Below, in pieces: positions 1 to 5,510 of a stretch of 6,353 bases of DNA. The DNA is from Bacteroidia bacterium (GTDB lineage: Bacteria > Bacteroidota > Bacteroidia > Bacteroidales > UBA932), in NCBI GenBank assembly GCA_021153285.1, contig JAGKTT010000079.1, positions 1-6,353 on the forward strand. The letters run 5' to 3'. Each line of letters opens with the position of its first letter. Positions within the stretch are counted from its first letter, which is position 1. The notes beneath the pieces are model-generated. The model had not been told where the DNA came from and did not search any database. It saw only the letters and a list, made by a program, of their open reading frames with translations. Position numbers and translations under genes: made by a program.

Positions 1-645
1 TCTTCAATCTCTCGAACAGGCAATACCGGTTACGGTGGAGGTGTTTACATTACCACGGGAGGTCAGGATGTGGACGTGGATATCCTTGCAGGTTCCATTG
101 TTGGAAATTCTTCGACCAGACATGGCGGTGGCATATGCGTTGATCTGCCGTCGGATAAAGTGACTGCAACGGTGACAGTCGGTGAAACTGGTTCAAATAA
201 TCTGGAATATCCTAATATCACTTCAAACATCACCCTGCTTTCAGGAGGAGGACTGTATGTTGATGGCAAATATGCGTCGGTTGTCATTAATTCCGGCAAG
301 ATCCAGGATAATGAAACCGTCGGCTATGTTGACAATCCTGACATTATGAACGAAACCGGTATGGTGACGCTTAATGGCGGTGATGTAAAGAGCGTGAATG
401 TGATATATAAGGGTAATAAAGGAGATTCTATAAATGGTGAGGAAATCGGTGATGTGGAATACATACAGAGAATAGTCACCGATACGAATAACAAGCTTGC
501 TGCTCCGACTTTCTACCGAAACGGATATAAGTTTGTTCGTTGGAATACCCGTGAAGATGGATTGGGAGTTGATAATTACTATGATGGTCAGACCGTAAAA
601 AGAAGCTCCGATCTTATTCTATATGCAATATGGGAACTTAATTAA
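1..645 (+). CDS. Secreted/surface beta-helix repeat protein with C-terminal InlB-type repeat (5' partial)
   Basis: The reading frame is open from the first base and stops with TAA at 643-645, giving the last 214 residues of a longer protein; the GTG at 70 is internal, not a start. Visible repeats are GYGGGVYI (about residues 11-18), RHGGGICVD (41-49) and LSGGGLYVDG (81-90). They are glycine-triplet strands spaced 30-40 residues apart, as in right-handed beta-helix proteins of the polymorphic outer-membrane-protein type. Residues about 157-214 match an InlB B-repeat (Listeria-Bacteroides repeat): FYRNGYKF, then VRWNTREDGLG, then YYDGQTV, ending LILYAIWE. Proteins with this plan are usually exported and cell-surface attached, often as lipoproteins, but the N-terminus is outside the window. 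No type IX secretion C-terminal domain follows the InlB repeat. A precise function (adhesin, glycan or host binding) cannot be assigned. The gene converges on an IS remnant 21 bp downstream. Confidence 0.85.
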   Translation, partial: SSISRTGNTGYGGGVYITTGGQDVDVDILAGSIVGNSSTRHGGGICVDLPSDKVTATVTVGETGSNNLEYPNITSNITLLSGGGLYVDGKYASVVINSGKIQDNETVGYVDNPDIMNETGMVTLNGGDVKSVNVIYKGNKGDSINGEEIGDVEYIQRIVTDTNNKLAAPTFYRNGYKFVRWNTREDGLGVDNYYDGQTVKRSSDLILYAIWELN

Positions 646-666
646 GCTCTGTTTGGAAAGATCTGC

Positions 667-894
667 TCAGTGGAACTGATATGAGCGATCCTCTACAGCG
701 CGGAAATATGGGTGTGGAGTCTCATCAGAAAGAGCTCTCTCACCTCCGTTCTTATAAAGTGATAGCCATAAGATTAATGAAGTGTATTGGATTCCCAATT
801 CACGGCAAATCGATCTGATGCTTTTGCCTGACTCTCGCATCAATACTGCTTGAATTTTTAGACTATAACTAGCTTTTCCCATATCATTTGACAT
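667..894 (-). pseudogene. IS3/IS150-type transposase OrfA fragment (truncated)
   Basis: This minus-strand frame starts at ATG 892-894 (MSNDMGKASYSLK) and encodes 75 residues. A TTG three codons upstream is possible but less likely. Residues about 10-55 form the N-terminal helix-turn-helix typical of IS150-like OrfA: YSLKIQAV, then SIRSICRELGIQYTSL, then LWLSLYKNGGERAL. The W-x-x-x-Y-x-x-x-G-x-x-x-L ending of this module matches the pattern in InsJ (WVALYEKHGEKGL). Full OrfA proteins are usually about 90-175 residues with a second helix-turn-helix or a leucine zipper. Here the frame leaves the family after residue 55 and ends in an unrelated tail (PYFRAVEDRSYQFH) at TGA 667-669. It therefore reads as a remnant, not a functional gene. 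A small stand-alone DNA-binding protein is possible but unsupported. Confidence 0.6.
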
Positions 895-921
895 TGTGTC
901 CAACTTATGGGGCGCAGTTCA
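667..921 (-). mobile_element. Decayed IS150-like (IS3 family) insertion sequence, left end only
   Basis: On the minus strand, reading from 921 downward, the sequence begins TGAACTGCGCCCCATAAG, then TTGGACACA, then ATG. This closely resembles the left terminus of IS150-type elements as I remember it (TGTACTGCACCCA...GTTGGAC...ATG). The first transposase frame follows immediately. The element is cut off after the first helix-turn-helix of orfA. There is no orfB with a DDE catalytic domain and no clear right terminal repeat before the upstream gene ends at 645, so it cannot move by itself. The exact right boundary is uncertain; I used the end of the broken frame. TGGAACTG at 671-678 has a faint likeness to the terminus but is not convincing. 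No target-site duplication can be identified because one end is missing. Confidence 0.6.
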
Positions 922-930
922 ATTTGACTG

Positions 931-968
931 CCGGTGTGCCATAAAATCGTGAATTTTTGGTGCACCGG
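931..968 (+). other. Imperfect GC-rich hairpin
   Basis: CCGGTGTGCC (931-940) pairs with GGTGCACCGG (959-968) over ten positions in plus-strand RNA: eight Watson-Crick pairs and two G-U wobbles (937-962, 938-961). The pairing can extend by 941-958 and, after a T-T mismatch, by three A-T pairs (943-945 with 954-956). The wobbles become mismatches on the minus strand, so if it acts as RNA it belongs to plus-strand transcripts. No T-run follows, so it is not a classic terminator. It begins 10 bp outside the IS remnant. Its role is unknown. Confidence 0.45.
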
Positions 969-1128
969 TATCTGTTCCTCTTGACTCGTACCTTAGGGCA
1001 GTTTTATATTTCCAGACAAATAACGCGTTATGAATAGAAGTGGATTAAAAATCGGGGAGTTTTCAACCCTGATAGTTTTGTTTAACTTTCGGTGTTTATG
1101 TCAAACTGGAACTTTTAATAGTGAGTAT

Positions 1129-1158
1129 AGTAATTAATCGCAAAATTAATTACTTTTA
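1129..1158 (+). promoter_or_regulatory. Inverted-repeat operator candidate overlapping the putative -7 box of the regulator gene
   Basis: AGTAATTAAT (1129-1138) and ATTAATTACT (1145-1154) are perfect inverted copies separated by CGCAAA. The right arm runs into TACTTTTA (1151-1158), which fits the Bacteroidota -7 consensus TAnnTTTG except for the last base. It lies 22 bp before the ATG at 1181, so transcription would start only about 10-18 bases before the gene. No clear -33 TTTG box is seen at the expected distance, which would suit a promoter needing or repelled by a regulator. Autoregulation by the downstream gene's product is an inference. Confidence 0.4.
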
Positions 1159-1180
1159 CCGCGGAATTAATTGAAACTTA

Positions 1181-3676
1181 ATGAAGACAAGGAGAATATT
1201 AATTAGCTTGATAGCCCTTTTTATACACTTTATGTCTAATGCTCAGGGCCTGATGTTTAAGGGATCGGAAAATTCGATTACAGATAGGACATCCTATGAT
1301 GTTTTCGTTTCGAGGATTCCTGCCTTTGATGATGTTCTGAGGGTGGAATTCTCTCTTGCAATGCATATGCCGTCAGATTTCGGCTATATTCTGCGAATCA
1401 AGAATGATGTGGAAGGAAGAGTGTTTAATCTTTTGTATTCGGGCGAACATTGGGATAATGAATTTCCGTTAAGATTGAACGAGGAAGGTAAATCCAGCAT
1501 AATCAAGGCCGACATACCTCACGAGTATTTCAAGATGGGTAAGTGGATGCGGGTGCGTCTGGAATTTGTAATGGATGAAGGTAAGGTGAGCCTTGATGTT
1601 GATGACTTCCATTATGAGACTCATATATCTCCAATGTCAGATAAATGGTCTCCCATATTGCATTTCGGCAAGAGCGAATACATTATAGATGTTCCTTCTA
1701 TGGCTATCAAGGAACTGACTGTATCTGATAGGAAGAAGAACTATGTCTTTCCTCTCACCGAATGCAATGGAGAGAAGGTTTATGAGACTAAGAAAAAGAT
1801 ATATGGTCTAGCAACCAATCCGCAGTGGCTTATGAATAAAGGCTATAACTGGGAGAAGGTTGCAGACTTTTCGTCCGATTCGAGAGCCGGAGCAAATTAC
1901 GATAGGTTCAAGAAAGAGGTGCTGTACTTCAATAGGGATTGCTTATGTATTTACAACTTTAAAAATAAGAGTATAACTCATAATGTATATCAGTGTCAAT
2001 GTCCTGTTGACCTTTATCTAGGCAGTAGTTTCATCAATCCTTTGGACTCTCTCTTATACATATATGAGCCGTATGTCGAAAGCCAGACCGGAAGAGTCCC
2101 TACGCTTGCTTCATATGACACCCACTTTGGTGACTGGACGGTAAGAAGCTACGATACCCTTCCATATCGATTCCATCACCATTCTTCTTGCATAGATGAA
2201 GACAGAAATAGGTTTGTCCTTTTTGGCGGATTCGGAAGTATGATGTATAATGGCAATTTCTATTCTTGTGGCCTGGATGAGTTTATCTGGCAACAAGATA
2301 CATTGTCTGCGGCTGGAGACAGGATTTTTCCAAGGTATTTTGCGTCAATGGGCTACTCGTCATCTGAGAACGCAGTTTATATCTTTGGTGGAATGGGCAA
2401 TGAGTCAGGGGAGCAGATAGTGGGCCGTCATTATTTTTACGATCTACATAAAGTTGACCTGAGTACAGGAGTTGACTCTTTGGTCTGGGGCGGTGACGGG
2501 CCGGTGTTGGATTGGAAGGAAGAGAATATGGTTCCTGTACGAAATATGATTCTTACAGAAGACGGTTTCTATACGATTTGTTATCCGGAATTTCTCACCG
2601 ATTCTTATCTTCAACTGATGTATTTTGACTTTCAGACTGCAACGTACAAGAAGTTAGGTAGTAAGGTACCGATCCGCTCAGATAAGATATCAACCAATGC
2701 AAACCTTTATTTTGATGAGGATCTTCAGCAGCTGATACTGACGGTTATGGAATCTCCCGATGATGTCCAGTCTAACCTGACTGTATATACATTGGCGTAT
2801 CCACCATTATCAGAAACTGAATATTTTTACCTGAACAAGAAAACTTATACCTGGCTGCTTCTGCTGATTGGATTATTGGGACTTGCTTCGCTGTTTGCCT
2901 TATATAGAAGGTATACCCGTAATAGGGTCTTGCTGGAAAGGGCAGTATATGAAAGTAGATATGATTTCGAACAAAAGGTACATAATTCCATTTGTCTTTT
3001 TGGAGGCTTTATGGCAATAGATTCTGACGGTAATGAAGTGACGTTTCCATATCAACAGAAAAAGTTATTATGTCTGATATTAAAGTATAGTCTTGATAAT
3101 GGCATTTCTTCGACACGCCTGAGTAAGATAATGTGGCCGGACAAAGAGGAGGACAAGGCAAAGAATTCGAGAGGAGTGGCAATAAACCATTTGAGAAAAC
3201 TACTTGACCGTTTCCAGGGTGCACACCTCTTGTTTGAGGATGGGCACTTTAAAATTCATTGTGAACCCGGATTTTTCTGTGATTGGATGGAATTAAAGAA
3301 AGAGACATCCAAGGAAGTACCTGATATTAACGTGATCATGCGCGTTGTGTTGCGTGGAAAATTCATGCCATTTATCGAGGATCCTGTTTTCGATTCCTTT
3401 AAGGAAAGCACAGAGACTCAGATTGTCGGCCTTCTGTCTACGGAGTTGTCTGCCGCATATGGCAAAAAGCGTTATCGCGATGTGCTTGACATTGTGGAGG
3501 CCATCTACCTGACAGATCCTCTTAACGAACAGGCATTGGAAACTCATATCAATGCCTTGGTCAAGATGCATCGTACAGAAGATGCTTTGGTGCGCTATTC
3601 GTCATTCGTAAAAGAATATAAGTTTGTGTATGAAATGGAGTATGAGCGTGATTTCAAGAGTTTAATAAAAAATTAA
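1181..3676 (+). CDS. Transmembrane one-component regulator: LamG-like/kelch sensor, membrane span, SARP-type winged helix and BTAD-like domain
   Basis: The product has 831 residues. ATG 1181 is the first start after an in-frame TGA at 1172-1174. Residues 1-22 are a signal peptide ending SNAQ. Residues about 30-190 look like a LamG/concanavalin-type beta sandwich (KWMRVRLEF, then GKVSLDVDD). Residues about 200-545 form a kelch-type propeller with blades ending RFVLFGGFG (344-352) and AVYIFGGMGN (398-407). Residues 555-575 are one hydrophobic span followed by the basic RRYTRNR, placing the N-terminal part in the periplasm and the C-terminal part in the cytoplasm. A helical linker (about 576-600) leads to an OmpR/SARP-like winged helix (602-700: LFGGF, ISSTRLSKIMWPD, NSRGVAINHLRKLLDRF). 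A BTAD-like TPR region follows (about 705-831: DPLNEQALETHINALVK, then ALVRYSSFVKEY). No kinase, receiver or phosphorylatable aspartate module is seen. It probably senses an extracytoplasmic ligand and binds DNA directly; ligand and targets are unknown. The lipoprotein gene 86 bp downstream is the likeliest target. Confidence 0.82.
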   Translation: MKTRRILISLIALFIHFMSNAQGLMFKGSENSITDRTSYDVFVSRIPAFDDVLRVEFSLAMHMPSDFGYILRIKNDVEGRVFNLLYSGEHWDNEFPLRLNEEGKSSIIKADIPHEYFKMGKWMRVRLEFVMDEGKVSLDVDDFHYETHISPMSDKWSPILHFGKSEYIIDVPSMAIKELTVSDRKKNYVFPLTECNGEKVYETKKKIYGLATNPQWLMNKGYNWEKVADFSSDSRAGANYDRFKKEVLYFNRDCLCIYNFKNKSITHNVYQCQCPVDLYLGSSFINPLDSLLYIYEPYVESQTGRVPTLASYDTHFGDWTVRSYDTLPYRFHHHSSCIDEDRNRFVLFGGFGSMMYNGNFYSCGLDEFIWQQDTLSAAGDRIFPRYFASMGYSSSENAVYIFGGMGNESGEQIVGRHYFYDLHKVDLSTGVDSLVWGGDGPVLDWKEENMVPVRNMILTEDGFYTICYPEFLTDSYLQLMYFDFQTATYKKLGSKVPIRSDKISTNANLYFDEDLQQLILTVMESPDDVQSNLTVYTLAYPPLSETEYFYLNKKTYTWLLLLIGLLGLASLFALYRRYTRNRVLLERAVYESRYDFEQKVHNSICLFGGFMAIDSDGNEVTFPYQQKKLLCLILKYSLDNGISSTRLSKIMWPDKEEDKAKNSRGVAINHLRKLLDRFQGAHLLFEDGHFKIHCEPGFFCDWMELKKETSKEVPDINVIMRVVLRGKFMPFIEDPVFDSFKESTETQIVGLLSTELSAAYGKKRYRDVLDIVEAIYLTDPLNEQALETHINALVKMHRTEDALVRYSSFVKEYKFVYEMEYERDFKSLIKN

Positions 3677-3704
3677 TTATAGGTTAACCCGATTATAATC
3701 ATAA

Positions 3705-3729
3705 AATTAATCGCGCTGGTTTATGTTTG
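3705..3729 (+). promoter_or_regulatory. Putative promoter of the lipoprotein gene
   Basis: TATGTTTG (3722-3729) matches the Bacteroidota -7 consensus TAnnTTTG exactly and stands 33 bp before the ATG at 3763, leaving an A-rich leader with no Shine-Dalgarno. No good -33 TTTG box lies about 20 bp upstream. Instead there is AATTAATCGC (3705-3714), the same ten bases found at 1132-1141 before the regulator gene. Two perfect palindromes, GGTTAACC (3682-3689) and GATTATAATC (3691-3700), lie just upstream. A promoter lacking -33 but having a shared motif suggests activation by a regulator (inference). Confidence 0.5.
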
Positions 3730-3762
3730 CAGCAAATTGAACACTCAAACAAAACCAATTTT

Positions 3763-5445
3763 ATGAAAACAACTAAATTGACAAAGCTCTTCGCTTGCGT
3801 TCTGACAGCAGGAGCTATGATGCTAGGTCTTTCTTCTTGTGAGAAGGAACCTGCTACACCGGAAGGACCTAAGACTGGTACTATCCAGGGAACAGTTAAA
3901 GACAATCTTGACCAGCCCGTAGAAGGAGTTAAGATTGAGATTTCAGGTGTAGATGCAGCTGTGACAACAGCAGCTGATGGAACATTCAAGGTTGAGAATG
4001 TTACTATCGACAGACACTCCATCAAATTCACAAAGCCAGGTTATCTTGAATCAAGTACATCAGTTTCTGCTGCAAAGTTTGTTGACGGCGTAGCAACTGT
4101 TGATGTTATCCTTCAGATTGCAAATGCAAAGATAACAGGTAGAATTCTTGATGCTCAGGCTGAAAATACTCCGCTTGCAGGGGTATTGGTAAGTATCAGC
4201 GAGACTCGTAATGTCACCACCGGTGAAGACGGCACCTATCTATTTGAGGACCTCCTTATCCAGGATTACACACTGACTTTCACAAAGCCGGGTTACCCTA
4301 CAGCAACCAAGACCATAACTCCAGCAGACTTTGTTGATGGAGTTGCTACAATCGAAGACTTTGGCATGGGCGCAGTTGAAATCCTTCGTGGCCTTACAAT
4401 CAACGAGCTCAGAAATGCCGAGAAGTGGTATTACAATGCATACCGTGGTGGACGTAACGGTGACGATTATCCTCATTTTGACTGGTCTACTGACTTCATG
4501 TGTACTCTTCACGGCTTCGTCGGATGGTGGGAAGAGCAGAATGAGGGAACAGCAATCCAGATCAGAAATCGCGCAGAGGATGGAGATCAGGAGCGTCCTG
4601 CAGACGATCAGATGTTCGATTCATACCTTTATGGTAGCAAGATGATTACTGATGACAACAAGATCCTTACAGTAAAAGCAAGAACTCATGCTGCTTCTGC
4701 CGAGGCTCCATGTCATTGGGCAGTGATGGTTGTCGATCTTTCTGAGGCAGATCCTAAGGCTGTTGTCGTAGGTGAAAAGCAGACTCTTGCAAGCGAGAGC
4801 TATACAGATATCAACTTTGATCTTAGCGCATATGTAGGAAAGGAAGTTGTAATTGCAATCGGTACCTTCAGGATGGAGACTGGTGACTATTGGAAGCAAC
4901 TTGTTCTTCGTCGTCTTGCTTTCGGACCTGCGGCAACTACTGAGTGGAATTGGCTTTCTGGAAAGGAGGTAACAGGTCTTGAGGGTTGGAAACTCACTGA
5001 GGAGATGGTGCGTTCAACAACTCCTATCAAGACAAGACACGATGCTTCTGTTGATTTCACAAAGCCTGAGGCCTATTTCTATGCCAAGTATGCAATCGCT
5101 GCAGGTGCAGACAAATTGACACTCAAGGCTAGAAACTTCAACAGTTCAAGCCCTACATACTTCGGTCTTGTAGCCATAACTGAAGACATGACAGTAACTC
5201 CTGTCATACCGACTTTCACTCCTGGTGAGGGTGTAGAGAACAATCTCGGCGAGGCTGTAGGTGGTCAGATCTTCAAGTTCATCAATGAGGATGGAGGTCA
5301 GAGCAATCCCGAAAAGTATGCTACATTCGAGTATGACCTTTCTGCATTCGATGGTAAGAACGTAGTTCTTGCACTTGGTGTCATCAAGGGCGAAGAGTCT
5401 GGAAATGAGGATAAACTCTGCATATACAGCATCACTCTTAACTAA
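3763..5445 (+). CDS. Lipoprotein with two carboxypeptidase-regulatory-like domains and a duplicated C-terminal beta-rich module
   Basis: The product has 560 residues. I chose ATG 3763 because it gives a clean lipoprotein signal: MKTTKLTKL, a hydrophobic core, and LGLSSC with the lipidated cysteine at residue 26. An in-frame TTG 36 bp upstream lies inside the putative promoter box and would spoil that signal. Acidic EKE right after the cysteine hints at outer-membrane surface display, though weakly. Residues about 38-123 and 125-202 are two carboxypeptidase-regulatory-like (CarboxypepD_reg) beta sandwiches with matching motifs (TG-x-I/V start, ADGTF or EDGTY, FTKPGY, FVDGVAT). Residues about 210-388 and 393-560 look like two copies of one module, with matching segments LTVKAR/LTLKAR and DLSAYVGKEVVIAIG/DLSAFDGKNVVLALG, each followed by an aromatic or basic strand to its end. 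This resembles jelly-roll carbohydrate-binding modules, but I do not recognise the family. A surface glycan-binding role is suggested by the neighbouring glycosidase gene and is not proven. No catalytic residues are recognised. Confidence 0.85.
   Translation: MKTTKLTKLFACVLTAGAMMLGLSSCEKEPATPEGPKTGTIQGTVKDNLDQPVEGVKIEISGVDAAVTTAADGTFKVENVTIDRHSIKFTKPGYLESSTSVSAAKFVDGVATVDVILQIANAKITGRILDAQAENTPLAGVLVSISETRNVTTGEDGTYLFEDLLIQDYTLTFTKPGYPTATKTITPADFVDGVATIEDFGMGAVEILRGLTINELRNAEKWYYNAYRGGRNGDDYPHFDWSTDFMCTLHGFVGWWEEQNEGTAIQIRNRAEDGDQERPADDQMFDSYLYGSKMITDDNKILTVKARTHAASAEAPCHWAVMVVDLSEADPKAVVVGEKQTLASESYTDINFDLSAYVGKEVVIAIGTFRMETGDYWKQLVLRRLAFGPAATTEWNWLSGKEVTGLEGWKLTEEMVRSTTPIKTRHDASVDFTKPEAYFYAKYAIAAGADKLTLKARNFNSSSPTYFGLVAITEDMTVTPVIPTFTPGEGVENNLGEAVGGQIFKFINEDGGQSNPEKYATFEYDLSAFDGKNVVLALGVIKGEESGNEDKLCIYSITLN
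3874..4368 (+). repeat. Tandem pair of carboxypeptidase-regulatory-like domain repeats within the lipoprotein gene
   Basis: The two domains (about 3874-4131 and 4135-4368) share words at DNA level as well as protein level. TTCACAAAGCCAGGTTA (4027-4043) and TTCACAAAGCCGGGTTA (4279-4295) differ at one base. Both are followed about 40 bp later by TTTGTTGA(C/T)GG encoding FVDG. This points to an internal duplication that has since diverged, or to gene conversion keeping the turns alike. Confidence 0.7.
4390..5442 (+). repeat. Duplicated C-terminal module of the lipoprotein (protein-level repeat)
   Basis: Module A (about 4390-4926) and module B (about 4939-5442) align in order. A tryptophan-containing opening (EKWYYN / TEWNWL) is followed by KILTVKAR / KLTLKAR. 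Next comes a strand with WAVMVVD / GLVAITED, then DLSAYVGKEVVIAIG / DLSAFDGKNVVLALG, and a closing strand. DNA identity is low, so the duplication is old. Boundaries are approximate. Confidence 0.6.
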
Positions 5446-5462
5446 TTTACATATTCAATCAT

Positions 5463-5497
5463 ACCGTTGCAGGACATCATTGCCCTGCAACGGTTTT
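5463..5497 (+). terminator. Strong intrinsic terminator after the lipoprotein gene
   Basis: ACCGTTGCAGG (5463-5473) and CCTGCAACGGT (5484-5494) form an 11-bp perfect stem with a 10-nt loop, followed by TTTT (5494-5497) and an AT-rich stretch. It starts 18 bp after the TAA at 5443-5445. The next gene on the same strand starts only 13 bp beyond it, leaving almost no room for a separate promoter. Partial read-through into the glycosidase gene is therefore likely. Confidence 0.85.
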
Positions 5498-5510
5498 ATA
5501 AATTTAAGAA

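Larger units (their letters stand above)
922..1180. other. Intergenic region between IS remnant and regulator gene
   Basis: I see no convincing gene here. The stretch holds the hairpin at 931-968, a short perfect palindrome TAACGCGTTA (1021-1030), and the AT-rich control region before the regulator (1129-1171). A 35-codon frame (1030-1137) has no ribosome-binding signal and resembles nothing I know. No RNA gene is recognisable. Confidence 0.5.

Noticed and set aside
914..931. Small inverted repeat GCAGTTCAA/TTGACTGC
   Set aside because: It is short and bulged and straddles the IS end; it is best explained by the IS terminus meeting flanking sequence.
1021..1030. Perfect palindrome TAACGCGTTA
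   Set aside because: It is short, isolated, and not repeated elsewhere in the window, so no function can be supported.
1030..1137. 35-codon plus-strand frame beginning MNRSGLKIGEF with a hydrophobic middle
   Set aside because: It has no ribosome-binding signal or promoter of its own, it runs into the operator-like repeat, and it resembles no known family; it is probably chance.
3009..3571. Minus-strand open frames opposite the regulator's DNA-binding region
   Set aside because: They overlap strongly supported coding sequence on the other strand and show no family motifs; they are shadows.
3727..3762. TTG start giving 12 extra residues to the lipoprotein
   Set aside because: It lies within the putative -7 box and would put a charged, polar stretch in front of a clean lipoprotein signal peptide; ATG 3763 fits much better.
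4240..4899. Open frames on both strands inside the lipoprotein gene
   Set aside because: The real frame has domains, repeats and a signal peptide; the alternatives have none and arise from its codon pattern.
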